Source: an uncultured Bacteroidota bacterium
GTDB taxonomy: Bacteria; Bacteroidota; Bacteroidia; Flavobacteriales; Schleiferiaceae
NCBI GenBank assembly: GCA_913056475.1
Contig: CAJXMS010000055.1
Span: 1-10,537 of the forward strand
Direction: 5' to 3'
DNA: 10,537 nt
Part shown: positions 1-5,899 of the stretch, piece by piece
How positions within the stretch are numbered: the stretch's first letter is position 1
Layout: every line of letters begins with the position of its first letter
Made by a program: the position numbers and the translations under genes
Notes under the pieces: model-generated
The model's input: only the letters and a program-made list of their open reading frames with translations
Told to the model about the DNA's origin: nothing
Database searches by the model: none

Positions 1-33
1 AAACTCGCCGGCCAGGGTCAGTTTATCAAGCAT
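1..33 (-). CDS. Possible N-terminus of an unidentified leftward gene (partial)
   Basis: Read leftward, an ATG at 33-31 opens a frame that continues to the window edge with the peptide MLDKLTLAGEF. An in-frame TGA lies five codons upstream (46-48), so this ATG is the first one available. Eleven residues are too few to identify a family. The divergent arrangement with smpB and the palindrome between the two make a real gene plausible. No Shine-Dalgarno sequence is visible, which is normal for Bacteroidota. It could equally be chance. Confidence 0.3.
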   Translation of the reverse strand, partial: MLDKLTLAGEF

Positions 34-63
34 AAGTAAGGTTTTTCAGGTGGGGGGGTGGGT

Positions 64-86
64 ACATTTGGCCGCAGGCCAAATGT
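64..86. repeat. Perfect palindrome ACATTTGGCC-GCA-GGCCAAATGT
   Basis: Two 10-bp arms (64-73 and 77-86) pair perfectly around a 3-nt loop. The core recurs near-identically at 3280-3299 and 10268-10287, and more loosely at 10222-10235, so it looks like a dispersed element and not a private operator. The left edge, TACATTTG (63-70), also fits the Bacteroidota -7 consensus TAnnTTTG, but no -33 TTTG is seen at the right distance. No T-run follows on either strand, so a standard intrinsic terminator is unlikely. Confidence 0.7.
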
Positions 87-184
87 GAATCGGTAAAATG
101 AGCAAGATAAAAGTATGAAAATTATAAAAATAGCTTCGAACAACTTCCTTTATGCCGGAAGAGGAGCGGATAAAGCACGACCGC

Positions 185-192
185 TACCTTTG
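185..192 (+). promoter_or_regulatory. Putative -7 box TACCTTTG for smpB
   Basis: TACCTTTG matches the Bacteroidota -7 consensus TAnnTTTG exactly and ends 7 nt before the ATG at 200. This implies a leaderless or nearly leaderless smpB transcript and argues against a translation start at the upstream in-frame ATG (152). No convincing -33 TTTG is found 19-21 nt upstream, so the call rests on the -7 box and its position. Confidence 0.45.
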
Positions 193-199
193 TACCCCT

Positions 200-661
200 A
201 TGGCGACAAAGGACGGCATCTACATTAAAAACCGCAAAGCACGGTTCAATTATGAAATTCTCGACACGCTGGAGGCGGGTATTAAGCTCCAGGGTACGGA
301 GATAAAGGCCATCCGGCAGGGCAAGGCCAGCCTCCCCGAAAGTTATTGCTATTTCAAGGAAGGCCGTCTTTACGTTAAAAATATGCACGTAGCCGAGTAC
401 GACCATGGCAATATCCAAAACCATGAGCCCCTGCGCGAACGCCTGCTACTGCTTCATAAGAGGGAGCTGGGAAAATGGGAGGATCAGGTGGAAAAAGGCA
501 ACCGCACCATTGTGCCGCTGGCTTTGTACATCAATGGTAAGGGACTGGCCAAAATGAAGATCGCTCTGGCCCAGGGAAAGAAAACCTACGATAAGCGCCA
601 CAGCCTCAAGGAAAAAGACCTTAAGCGCGAAATGGACCGGGCTATGAAGGGCCGCCGCTAA
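200..661 (+). CDS. smpB: SsrA-binding protein SmpB (trans-translation)
   Basis: SmpB binds tmRNA and delivers it to ribosomes stalled on broken mRNAs, so the unfinished protein is tagged and the ribosome freed. The 153-residue product has the family layout: an N-terminal segment entering the OB-like beta barrel, the conserved block with AGIKLQGTEIKAIRQGKA (residues 26-43), and the basic C-terminal tail around GKKTYDKRHSLKEKD (126-140) that becomes ordered in the decoding centre. I chose ATG 200 over the in-frame ATG at 152 because family members begin shortly before the IKNRKA region and a TACCTTTG box overlaps the longer version. The stop overlaps the stop of the leftward neighbour by 4 nt. 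The ssrA tmRNA gene is not in this window. Confidence 0.95.
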   Translation: MATKDGIYIKNRKARFNYEILDTLEAGIKLQGTEIKAIRQGKASLPESYCYFKEGRLYVKNMHVAEYDHGNIQNHEPLRERLLLLHKRELGKWEDQVEKGNRTIVPLALYINGKGLAKMKIALAQGKKTYDKRHSLKEKDLKREMDRAMKGRR

Positions 662-1713
662 CGATTGGTCATTTCTACGTAGCCCTGGCCCTTGACGGGC
701 TTGCCCCGGAGGCGGCCTTTGGCCTGGACCATGCCTTCCCAGTAGTGGACACTCATGGCCAGCATGTAGCTCATTTCCAGTTCCTGGGGCTTGAGCTCCG
801 ATTCTACCTCCAGACTAAGGTCCAGGGTGTCTATTTGGATATTCCAGCACTGCGGATACACGCTTCCCGTTTCGGGGCTTTCCCAGGGCTGTCCGGAGCT
901 TATTTCGATGTGCTCCGGGCGCAGCTCTACTTGCTGGCTATCGGCGCTAAAGTAGGTGCCGCCCATGGTTATGATGCTATCGCCCGGAAGGGAGTGCAGC
1001 TGGTAGAGCATAAGTTCTTCCCGGGGGTTTTCCAGCTGGACGGAAAACCAATCCCAACCTACCTTGGTGCTCCACACGCCCAGACAATCCCACTGGCGGT
1101 CGTACCACAGGGTGCCGTGAACGGAGAGGGTGTCGCCTTTCAGATAGAGATCGCCCTGGGCTTGCAGCCGCGGAAAGCTGTAGTACCCCGCCCGGGCGAG
1201 GCCGGCGTAATCTTCATAGCCGGTCCCATCGTGGAGCATCACGGGCTTTTGGGGCTGGGTAGTAAGTTCCATGCCCACGGGGTGTGCTTCCATTTGACCG
1301 CTGAGGTCGTAATTTCCCATTTGCCCTTTTAAGGAAGCGCTGAGCTCGCCGTCCTGCGTGGCCAATTGGAGGGGCAGGCTATCGCCCAGGAATTGGTCCA
1401 GTTTATTAAAGTCTACATCGTAATAAAATTGGTCCTGTATGGGGTCGGTAAGGGCGTAATTCAATATGAGAAAGTCCTGCCCGGCACTGGGGGTGGTATG
1501 GAAAAAGACGTACTCCGTACCAAAGCGGCGGCTGCTATCAGCGGTGTACAAGTGGCCGGTAAAGTACCACCATTCGAGGGAGTTTTTGAAGTGGGGGGCC
1601 TCGTCGCGGGGAAGACTGGCGCGCTCGGCCTGAACGTCGTTTTCGGTGTAAGGCTCACCATCACAGGCTACGATAAGGGCCATCAAAAAGAAAAGGGAAG
1701 TAAATCGCTTCAT
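658..1713 (-). CDS. Lipoprotein of the CrtC/AttH lipocalin-like family
   Basis: The 351-residue product starts with a lipoprotein signal: Lys-Arg, a hydrophobic stretch, then the lipobox LIVAC with the lipidated Cys at residue 17, so it is probably anchored in the outer or inner membrane facing the periplasm. The body carries marks of the hydroxyneurosporene synthase (CrtC)/AttH fold: EWWYFTGHL (47-55), YYSFPRLQAQGDL (177-189) and GTLWYDRQW (200-208). Family members are two-lobed beta-barrel proteins; CrtC hydrates carotenoids, but most bacterial members are uncharacterised. No carotenoid gene lies nearby, so a carotenoid role is not supported here. It is a lone gene convergent with smpB (4-nt overlap at the stops), and repeats lie upstream. 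I see no clear TAnnTTTG box just before the ATG. Confidence 0.8.
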   Translation of the reverse strand: MKRFTSLFFLMALIVACDGEPYTENDVQAERASLPRDEAPHFKNSLEWWYFTGHLYTADSSRRFGTEYVFFHTTPSAGQDFLILNYALTDPIQDQFYYDVDFNKLDQFLGDSLPLQLATQDGELSASLKGQMGNYDLSGQMEAHPVGMELTTQPQKPVMLHDGTGYEDYAGLARAGYYSFPRLQAQGDLYLKGDTLSVHGTLWYDRQWDCLGVWSTKVGWDWFSVQLENPREELMLYQLHSLPGDSIITMGGTYFSADSQQVELRPEHIEISSGQPWESPETGSVYPQCWNIQIDTLDLSLEVESELKPQELEMSYMLAMSVHYWEGMVQAKGRLRGKPVKGQGYVEMTNR

Positions 1714-1845
1714 GGTCTTGCTTGCGTTGATCAGCCATAAGACAGCCGGGCGGGTTTATTTGTTTGAGAGGTGGCGGAGCTGGGGACAAAGGGCAGGGGA
1801 GATGCCTGGTTGTTGGTTGGGGCGTGCGACCTTATGGGGCTCTTA

Positions 1846-1899
1846 TGGTTGATAAGTTGATGGGGTTTTGAAGAAGTTGATGGGGTTGATGAGTTGAGA
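1846..1899. repeat. Degenerate TTGATGRG short tandem repeats
   Basis: The motif TTGAT(G/A)(G/A)G recurs about every 8-10 nt across this stretch. The clearest copies are two exact 14-bp repeats, AAGTTGATGGGGTT, at 1854-1867 and 1874-1887, giving a 20-bp period. The strand is G/T-rich with very little C. No protein is encoded here. Confidence 0.65.
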
Positions 1900-1945
1900 A
1901 AACAAGTTCCCCGCCGGTAGGAGCCTCTTCTCAGGACGAGAACAT

Positions 1946-1980
1946 CCTTTCGTAGCGACGTTTCCCAAGAAACGTCGTTT
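1946..1980. repeat. Dispersed repeat with hairpin, copy 1 (CCTTTCGTAGCGAC type)
   Basis: The 14-mer CCTTTCGTAGCGAC (1946-1959) recurs exactly at 6608-6621 in the other island, and both copies continue into TCCCAA. In this copy the end forms a perfect 9-bp hairpin, CGACGTTTC (1956-1964) with GAAACGTCG (1969-1977), loop CCAA. No T-run follows on the leftward strand, and on the rightward strand only GTTTT does, so it is more likely a repeat element than a terminator of a neighbouring gene. Confidence 0.6.
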
Positions 1981-2019
1981 TGATGGGGCCCGGTTGCTGC
2001 GTAACCTGTCAGATCACCT

Positions 2020-2067
2020 CCCTGAGTGATTTGGCTCGCTGCAAGCGAGACGGATTGTATCGAAGGG
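2020..2067 (+). repeat. 48-bp intergenic repeat, copy A
   Basis: This unit begins CCCTGAGTGATTTGGCTCGC and ends TGTATCGAAGGG. It matches copy B (2075-2122) at 43 of 48 positions with no gaps. It contains a small hairpin, CTCGCT-GCA-AGCGAG (2035-2049). The ends CCCT and AGGG are complementary, giving weak overall dyad symmetry. It resembles the short non-coding repeats common between Bacteroidota genes. Confidence 0.8.
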
Positions 2068-2074
2068 AATGTCA

Positions 2075-2122
2075 CCCTGAGTGATTTGGCTCGCTGTAGG
2101 CGAGGCAAATTGTATCGAAGGG
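2075..2122 (+). repeat. 48-bp intergenic repeat, copy B
   Basis: Direct repeat of copy A, separated from it by 7 nt. Most differences fall in the central stem region, where CTCGC and GCGAG can still pair. A changed stem with retained pairing would suggest that structure, not sequence, is conserved. Confidence 0.8.
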
Positions 2123-2170
2123 TGGTCCTTAAAAAAGAGAGTCCACGATTGTTTTCCCCCCCGGCAGGCA

Positions 2171-2223
2171 TGCTTCGATACACCTCGCCTCGCTGCCGGC
2201 GACGCGAGGCACTCTGCATGACA
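2171..2223 (-). repeat. 48-bp repeat family, inverted diverged copy C
   Basis: Read on the minus strand, this segment shares the TGTCA start, the GAGTG block, a GC-rich hairpin core (GCGAGG and CCTCGC arms) and the TGTATCGAAG end with copies A and B, but the middle is much diverged. With copies A and B it forms a direct-direct-inverted cluster. Confidence 0.6.
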
Positions 2224-2325
2224 GTGGCGCGAGCATTAGAGTAGATTCTGCTAATCAAAAAAGTGTGGCTACAAGTACAATGCGCCCGCGCTACAACCGT
2301 GCGCGAGGGAGCTTTTGTCCCACCA

Positions 2326-2372
2326 AAACCTGTCAGGACCCAAAGGCTGCTCAGGAAAGACCTGACAGGTTT
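2326..2372. repeat. 12-bp inverted repeat AAACCTGTCAGG / CCTGACAGGTTT
   Basis: The arms at 2326-2337 and 2361-2372 are perfectly complementary and enclose a 23-nt loop. A partial third copy, AACCTGTCAG, lies at 2003-2012. No gene is adjacent and no T-run follows, so I call it a repeat and not a terminator. Confidence 0.65.
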
Positions 2373-2464
2373 CCGCGCATGCCAGAAACTGTCCCTTACA
2401 CCGTTAAATGCCAACGCAAAGACAAACATTTTTTATGTTTTTAAAGGAAGGCGCCTCAACCGGA

Positions 2465-2496
2465 TCCCGTACCGCTTCAGCCTAGCGGCCACGGGA
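2465..2496 (-). other. Imperfect hairpin downstream of App1
   Basis: TCCCGT (2465-2470) pairs with ACGGGA (2491-2496), and CCGCT (2472-2476) pairs with AGCGG (2484-2488), with a 1x2 internal loop and a 7-nt apical loop. It lies 24 nt past the App1 stop in the direction of transcription. It could end or stabilise the App1 transcript, but no T-run follows, so a factor-independent terminator is not supported. Confidence 0.35.
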
Positions 2497-2519
2497 CCTT
2501 GGGGGGAGGCCTTATTTTT

Positions 2520-3575
2520 TTACACCCAGCCCTGTTTTTTAACATGATCATGCACTTCCGCGCTGTGCTGAAAAAGGCGAGCGGGGATACCCTGCTGCCG
2601 GATGGCCTGCAAGTGCTGCTCGGCGTAGGCACGGCGCCGCCGGCGTACCTGGCGAATGTAAACCGCCTTGACCTGCTGGGGGAAGGCTTCGGCCAGCTCG
2701 CGGTACAGGGCAGGGTCTTGCTGGGAATTGTCGCCCAGCAAGAGAAAAGAAAGCTGGGGAAAGAACTGCAGGAGGTGGCGCATTTTTTCCAGCTTGTGCC
2801 GGTGGTGGCGTTGCTCGGGCCGGAAGAAGTCGCGCCAGTGGTCTTTGATGTCGCGCAGTTGTAAAATACCCTGGGGGAGGCCGTGGTGCTGCATAAAGCG
2901 CAGGAGGAATTCGTAGAGGTTCCACTCGGAACTGGAGACGTAAAAGAGGGGGCGCGGGGGCACTTGATCTTCGGTGAGAGCACAGTAGAGCTCTACGGCG
3001 CCCCGGAAGGGCTTACGCCCGGTGCTGCTGCGGGTGAGCAGGAGGTAGGCATTGCGCCAGAATTTGCCGATGTGGCTTACCAGCAGGGTATCATCTATAT
3101 CGGAAATGACGCCGTAGGGTACGGGTCCCGTCTGGTAATATTCGGCCGAAACGCTGATCTCTCGCTCGGGCTGATATTCGTGTTCGAGCAATGTTACCTG
3201 TGCGCAGTGCCATCCGGGGGCTTGCTGGGGGGGCGGGAGCTCAAATTGAAAGAATCCGGCATCATCGGTGGTGGCGGTCCACATTTGGCCGCCAGGCCTA
3301 AACTGCAAACCTACCCGTGCCTGAGGGATGGTGCGGACGGTAAACATCTTGATGAGGGTGATGAGCTGGCGCAGGCTGCGCTTGCGCCGGGTGGGCCGCT
3401 GGAGGGCCATGCCGCGGAAGACATGCCCCTGGATGCAAACGCGCTCTGCGTGGCCGTAACCGCGGTAGGTGAGGAGGAAGGGAAAATTGACGTAGCGAAG
3501 GGCTCGCTTGAGCTGCCGGCGCGGCCAGGAACCGCTTACGTGCTTATGCTGGGGATTGGGCGGCGCGGAAATCAT
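2520..3575 (-). CDS. App1-family phosphatidate phosphatase (DUF2183)
   Basis: Predicted to remove phosphate from phosphatidate or a related lipid phosphate. The 351-residue product has an N-terminal beta-rich region with RPGGQMWTATTDDAGFFQF (93-111), then a HAD-like catalytic core headed by GVISDIDDTLL (155-165). The DxDxT nucleophile motif sits at D159-I160-D161-D162-T163. Later HAD-like blocks are FYVSSSEWNLYEF and LLLGDNSQQDP. The C-terminus is very basic (a run RRRRRAY). I see no signal peptide or membrane helix. The ATG at 3575 is preferred; the in-frame ATG at 3644 would run into the divergent kinase gene. The 40-bp gap to that gene holds only a near-miss -7 box for App1 (TAAATTTC). The family assignment is firm; the substrate is inferred from yeast App1. 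Confidence 0.88.
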   Translation of the reverse strand: MISAPPNPQHKHVSGSWPRRQLKRALRYVNFPFLLTYRGYGHAERVCIQGHVFRGMALQRPTRRKRSLRQLITLIKMFTVRTIPQARVGLQFRPGGQMWTATTDDAGFFQFELPPPQQAPGWHCAQVTLLEHEYQPEREISVSAEYYQTGPVPYGVISDIDDTLLVSHIGKFWRNAYLLLTRSSTGRKPFRGAVELYCALTEDQVPPRPLFYVSSSEWNLYEFLLRFMQHHGLPQGILQLRDIKDHWRDFFRPEQRHHRHKLEKMRHLLQFFPQLSFLLLGDNSQQDPALYRELAEAFPQQVKAVYIRQVRRRRRAYAEQHLQAIRQQGIPARLFQHSAEVHDHVKKQGWV

Positions 3576-3615
3576 CGTAATTTTAGCGGTTTTAAGCCCA
3601 TGGAAATTTAAGCCA

Positions 3616-4482
3616 ATGCGGGGTACGGTGCTTTTTGTGATCAACCCTATCGCCGGTGGACACCCGGTGGAGCCCCTTTTGGAGGCCGTGAAAAACTGGG
3701 GTGAACGGTTGGATGCCTCTTCCCGGCATTACCTGACCACCGGAAAAGCGGATGAAGCGAATATCCGGGAAATAATCGAAAACGAAAAGGTGGGGACCCT
3801 GGTGGCCGTAGGGGGGGATGGAACCCTGCAAATGGCGGCCAACCTCTGCCGGCAGTACCACCTCTTACTGGGGCATATTCCGCGGGGCTCGGCCAATGGT
3901 ATGGCAGAGGAACTGGCCCTGCCCGGCGAACTGCCGGCGGCCTTTGCCCGGCTGGAAAAGGGGGTTACCCGGCCCTGTGATATGCTTTGCTTTGACGGAC
4001 AGCATTACGGCTTTCATATCAGCGACCTGGGCTTGAATGCGGCGCTGGTACGCCACTTTGAGGAAAGTGGGCGACGGGGCTTCCTGGCCTATGCCAGCGG
4101 AGTGAGCCAGGTGCTGTGGCAGCAGGCGCCTTTCCGGGCACATCTGCGAATGGATGGTTCGCAATTTGCCTACACCTCTTTAATGATAGCCCTGGCCAAT
4201 GCTCGCCATTACGGCACCGGCGCGGCCCTCAACTCGGTGGGCCAGCCGGACGATGGCCGGTTTGAGGTCTGCGTGCTACATGAACTTAGCTTTTCCAAGG
4301 TAACGCGGCATTTTTTAGACCTGCTGGATGAAGACAGCCCCCACCTGAGCTTGCACCAGTGCCGAAAGCTGGAGGTGCAGCTCAATGTACCCCAGCCGTT
4401 TCAGATAGATGGCGAGGTCATGGGCGCTCGCAAGCGTTTAGTAGTGGAGGTGGTGCCGGGTTGTGTGGAGATGATCGTGTGA
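3616..4482 (+). CDS. Diacylglycerol kinase-family lipid kinase (YegS/DagK/SphK-like)
   Basis: Predicted to phosphorylate a lipid alcohol such as diacylglycerol, or possibly a sphingoid base, with ATP at the membrane face. The 288-residue protein has the DAGK catalytic signatures: FVINPIAGG (7-15), the nucleotide-binding VGGDGTLQMAAN (65-76), and PRGSANGMAEEL (89-100), which replaces the usual GTGND-type loop by GSANG as in several Bacteroidota members. QIDGEV near the C-terminus is also family-typical. The length fits the usual ~290-330. ATG 3616 is chosen because the INPIAGG strand follows at the expected distance; longer in-frame starts run into the divergent App1 gene. The lipid substrate cannot be read from sequence; Bacteroidota make sphingolipids, so a sphingosine-kinase role is a genuine alternative. 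Confidence 0.9.
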   Translation: MRGTVLFVINPIAGGHPVEPLLEAVKNWGERLDASSRHYLTTGKADEANIREIIENEKVGTLVAVGGDGTLQMAANLCRQYHLLLGHIPRGSANGMAEELALPGELPAAFARLEKGVTRPCDMLCFDGQHYGFHISDLGLNAALVRHFEESGRRGFLAYASGVSQVLWQQAPFRAHLRMDGSQFAYTSLMIALANARHYGTGAALNSVGQPDDGRFEVCVLHELSFSKVTRHFLDLLDEDSPHLSLHQCRKLEVQLNVPQPFQIDGEVMGARKRLVVEVVPGCVEMIV

Positions 4483-4488
4483 GGGGCT

Positions 4489-4530
4489 TTAGACCTTAGA
4501 CCTTAGATATTAGATGATAGGCCTTAGACG
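4489..4530 (+). repeat. Telomere-like heptanucleotide repeat (TTAGACC)n
   Basis: Six consecutive 7-bp units run in phase: TTAGACC, TTAGACC, TTAGATA, TTAGATG, ATAGGCC, TTAGACG. They begin 6 nt after the lipid-kinase stop and lie between two convergent genes. They are not translated in either. Units degrade away from the first two identical copies, as in an old tandem expansion. Confidence 0.75.
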
Positions 4531-4597
4531 GGAGGGGATGATGAGCAGAAGTTTGGGGGGGATGAGCCCCGATTGGTCTTTCGGCTAAAATCAAAAC

Positions 4598-5416
4598 TTA
4601 CACCGCTACATCAAATTCCCGCAGGGCTTGGTTGAGGGAGGTTTTTTTATCGGTGCTTTCCTTCCGGGTACCGATGATCAGGGCACAGGGCACCTGGTAG
4701 GTTCCGGCGGGGAATGCTTTGGGCATGGTGCCGGGAATTACCACCGAGCGGGCGGGGATATGCCCTTTTATTTCGCGGGGTTCGCTGCCGGTGACATCCA
4801 GGATTTTGGTGCTGGCGGTGAGCACTACGTTGGCCCCGAGCACGGCTTCTTTTTCTACCCGGATGCCTTCCACTACCACGCAGCGGGAACCGATGAAGCA
4901 ATTGTCCTCAATGATCACCGGGCTGGCTTGAACGGGCTCCAGAACACCGCCAATGCCTACGCCGCCGCTGAGGTGCACGTTTTTACCGATTTGGGCACAA
5001 CTGCCCACGGTGGCCCAGGTATCTACCATGGAGCCGCTGTCTACGTAAGCGCCAATGTTTACATAGCTGGGCATCATCACCACTCCGCTGGCCACGTAGG
5101 CGCCGTGGCGGGCAATGGCGTGCGGAACTACGCGGATGCCCCGTTTCTGGTATTCGCTCTTGAGGGGTATTTTGTCGTGAAATTCCAGCGGGCCGGCCTG
5201 CGATTTTTCCATCTGGCGGGTGGGGAAGTAGAGGATCACCGCTTTTTTTACCCACTCGTTTACCTGCCAGCCTTGCTCAGTAGGCACGGCGCAACGTAAC
5301 TGGCCCTTGTCCAGGTCTTCGATGATGCCTTCCAGCATTTTTACGGTTTCGGGGTCTTTGAGCTGTTCCCGGTTTCCCCAGGCTTTTTCTACTTCTGCAG
5401 CGCGCTTATCTTCCAT
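4598..5416 (-). CDS. dapD: 2,3,4,5-tetrahydropyridine-2,6-dicarboxylate N-succinyltransferase
   Basis: DapD transfers succinate from succinyl-CoA to tetrahydrodipicolinate in the succinylase route to meso-diaminopimelate and lysine. The 272-residue product (E. coli DapD is 274) has the helical N-terminal domain (about 1-95), then a left-handed beta-helix of hexapeptide repeats (about 100-210: MMPSYVNIGAYVDSGSMV, WATVGSCAQIGKNVHLSGG, VVVEGIRVEKEAVLGANV), and the C-terminal catalytic cap. ATG 5416 gives the expected length and sits 25 nt beyond a TACTTTTG -7 box; the longer in-frame version would extend across that promoter into ruvX. Its presence points to the succinylase pathway rather than the DapL or dehydrogenase routes. 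It stands alone, divergent from ruvX and convergent with the lipid kinase. Confidence 0.97.
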   Translation of the reverse strand: MEDKRAAEVEKAWGNREQLKDPETVKMLEGIIEDLDKGQLRCAVPTEQGWQVNEWVKKAVILYFPTRQMEKSQAGPLEFHDKIPLKSEYQKRGIRVVPHAIARHGAYVASGVVMMPSYVNIGAYVDSGSMVDTWATVGSCAQIGKNVHLSGGVGIGGVLEPVQASPVIIEDNCFIGSRCVVVEGIRVEKEAVLGANVVLTASTKILDVTGSEPREIKGHIPARSVVIPGTMPKAFPAGTYQVPCALIIGTRKESTDKKTSLNQALREFDVAV

Positions 5417-5431
5417 CGAGCTATTCCGTCT

Positions 5432-5439
5432 TAAATTTG
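5432..5439 (+). promoter_or_regulatory. Putative -7 box TAAATTTG for ruvX
   Basis: TAAATTTG fits TAnnTTTG and ends 17 nt before the ruvX GTG. No good -33 TTTG is present upstream. The box is separated by only 2 nt from the oppositely oriented dapD -7 box, with TTTGGCCAAA as the shared centre. Confidence 0.45.
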
Positions 5440-5441
5440 GC

Positions 5442-5449
5442 CAAAAGTA
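5442..5449 (-). promoter_or_regulatory. Putative -7 box TACTTTTG for dapD
   Basis: On the minus strand this octamer fits TAnnTTTG and lies 25 nt before the dapD ATG. A TTTG occurs upstream, but at a 12-nt spacing (5462-5465), which is too short for the usual -33 element. Its near-overlap with the ruvX box implies that polymerase cannot occupy both at once. Confidence 0.5.
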
Positions 5450-5456
5450 AGCAGCG

Positions 5457-5873
5457 GTGGGCAAACTGGTAGCATTGGACATAGGAGGCAAGCGGAGCGG
5501 CATAGCGGAGACGGATCCGCTGCAAATGATCGCCTCCCCCCGTGAGGTGGTGGCCACCGGAGCGCTGCTGGATTATCTAAAAAAGTGGTTTCAAGCAGAG
5601 CCCCCCGAGGCGCTTATCCTGGGCGAGCCGCGCGCCCTGGACGGTGGTGACTCGGACAACTCGGCGCGCACCCGGCGGTGGTATGAGGCCCTAAAAAAGG
5701 CCTTTCCGGACTTGCCTCTGCACTGGCAGGATGAACGATTTAGCAGTAAGCGGGCCGCCCAGGCCCTGGTCACTTCCGGGGTGAAAAAAGAAAAGCGCCG
5801 CGCCAAAGGCAGTAAAGATGCCATCAGCGCCGCGCTTATTCTCGAAGACTTTATGAAGGGCCGGACCGCCTAA
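5457..5873 (+). CDS. ruvX: RuvX/YqgF-type Holliday-junction resolvase-like nuclease
   Basis: A small RNase H-fold protein; family members act in 16S rRNA 5'-end maturation and have been proposed as Holliday-junction resolvases. The 138-residue length is normal. Conserved acidic and neighbouring residues are visible: D8 in LVALDIGGKRSGIAETD, the LILGEPRALDG strand-turn (53-63), WQDERFSSKRA (90-100) with D92-E93, and D121 in the SKDAISAALIL helix. The start is GTG at 5457, the only one that keeps D8 at the right place. There is no Shine-Dalgarno sequence. It faces the thioredoxin gene with a 26-bp gap. Which of the two family roles applies cannot be told from sequence. Confidence 0.93.
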   Translation: MGKLVALDIGGKRSGIAETDPLQMIASPREVVATGALLDYLKKWFQAEPPEALILGEPRALDGGDSDNSARTRRWYEALKKAFPDLPLHWQDERFSSKRAAQALVTSGVKKEKRRAKGSKDAISAALILEDFMKGRTA

Positions 5874-5876
5874 AGG

Positions 5877-5894
5877 AAAAAGGCCGCGGCCCTT
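5877..5894 (-). terminator. Possible terminator of the thioredoxin gene
   Basis: Read leftward, AAGGGC and GGCCTT form a 6-bp stem (one G-T pair) with a 4-nt loop, followed directly by further Ts (5877-5881 as A on the plus strand). It occupies the 26-bp gap between the convergent ruvX and thioredoxin stops. The stem is short, so the call is tentative; it may work in both directions. Confidence 0.4.
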
Positions 5895-5899
5895 AGCCC

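Larger units (their letters stand above)
1714..2519. other. Gene-free repeat island, 806 bp
   Basis: This stretch lies between the starts of the leftward lipoprotein and the end of the leftward App1 gene. It holds degenerate TTGATGRG repeats, a perfect 9-bp hairpin, two 48-bp direct repeats with a related inverted copy, a 12-bp inverted repeat with a 23-nt loop, and an imperfect hairpin near App1. An open frame crosses the island (1731-2429, leftward), but its composition is rich in Ser, Arg and Thr and it merely translates the repeats, so I do not call it a gene. No tRNA-like fold was seen. Confidence 0.75.

Noticed and set aside
152..199. Longer smpB from the in-frame ATG at 152
   Set aside because: The extra 16 residues are absent from typical SmpB proteins, and a TACCTTTG promoter box lies within this stretch.
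2020..2122. CRISPR-like repeat-spacer-repeat
   Set aside because: Only two direct copies with a 7-nt gap and internal mismatches, an inverted third copy, and no cas genes. It fits an intergenic repeat family, not a CRISPR array.
1731..2429. A 232-codon leftward open frame across the large intergenic island
   Set aside because: It translates the repeat copies themselves, has a Ser/Arg/Thr-rich composition with no recognisable domain, and overlaps palindromes. It is an open frame by chance in GC-rich repeat DNA.
2883..3611. A 242-codon rightward open frame opposite App1
   Set aside because: Antisense to a well-supported App1 gene; Gly/Glu-rich with no domain.
4628..5299. A 223-codon rightward open frame inside dapD
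   Set aside because: It is antisense to dapD, whose hexapeptide-repeat codons (Gly/Val/Ala-rich) leave the complementary frame open. It has no start signal of its own.
5442..5465. A complete -33/-7 promoter for dapD using TTTG at 5462-5465
   Set aside because: The 12-nt spacing is well short of the 19-21 nt expected, so only the -7 box is called.
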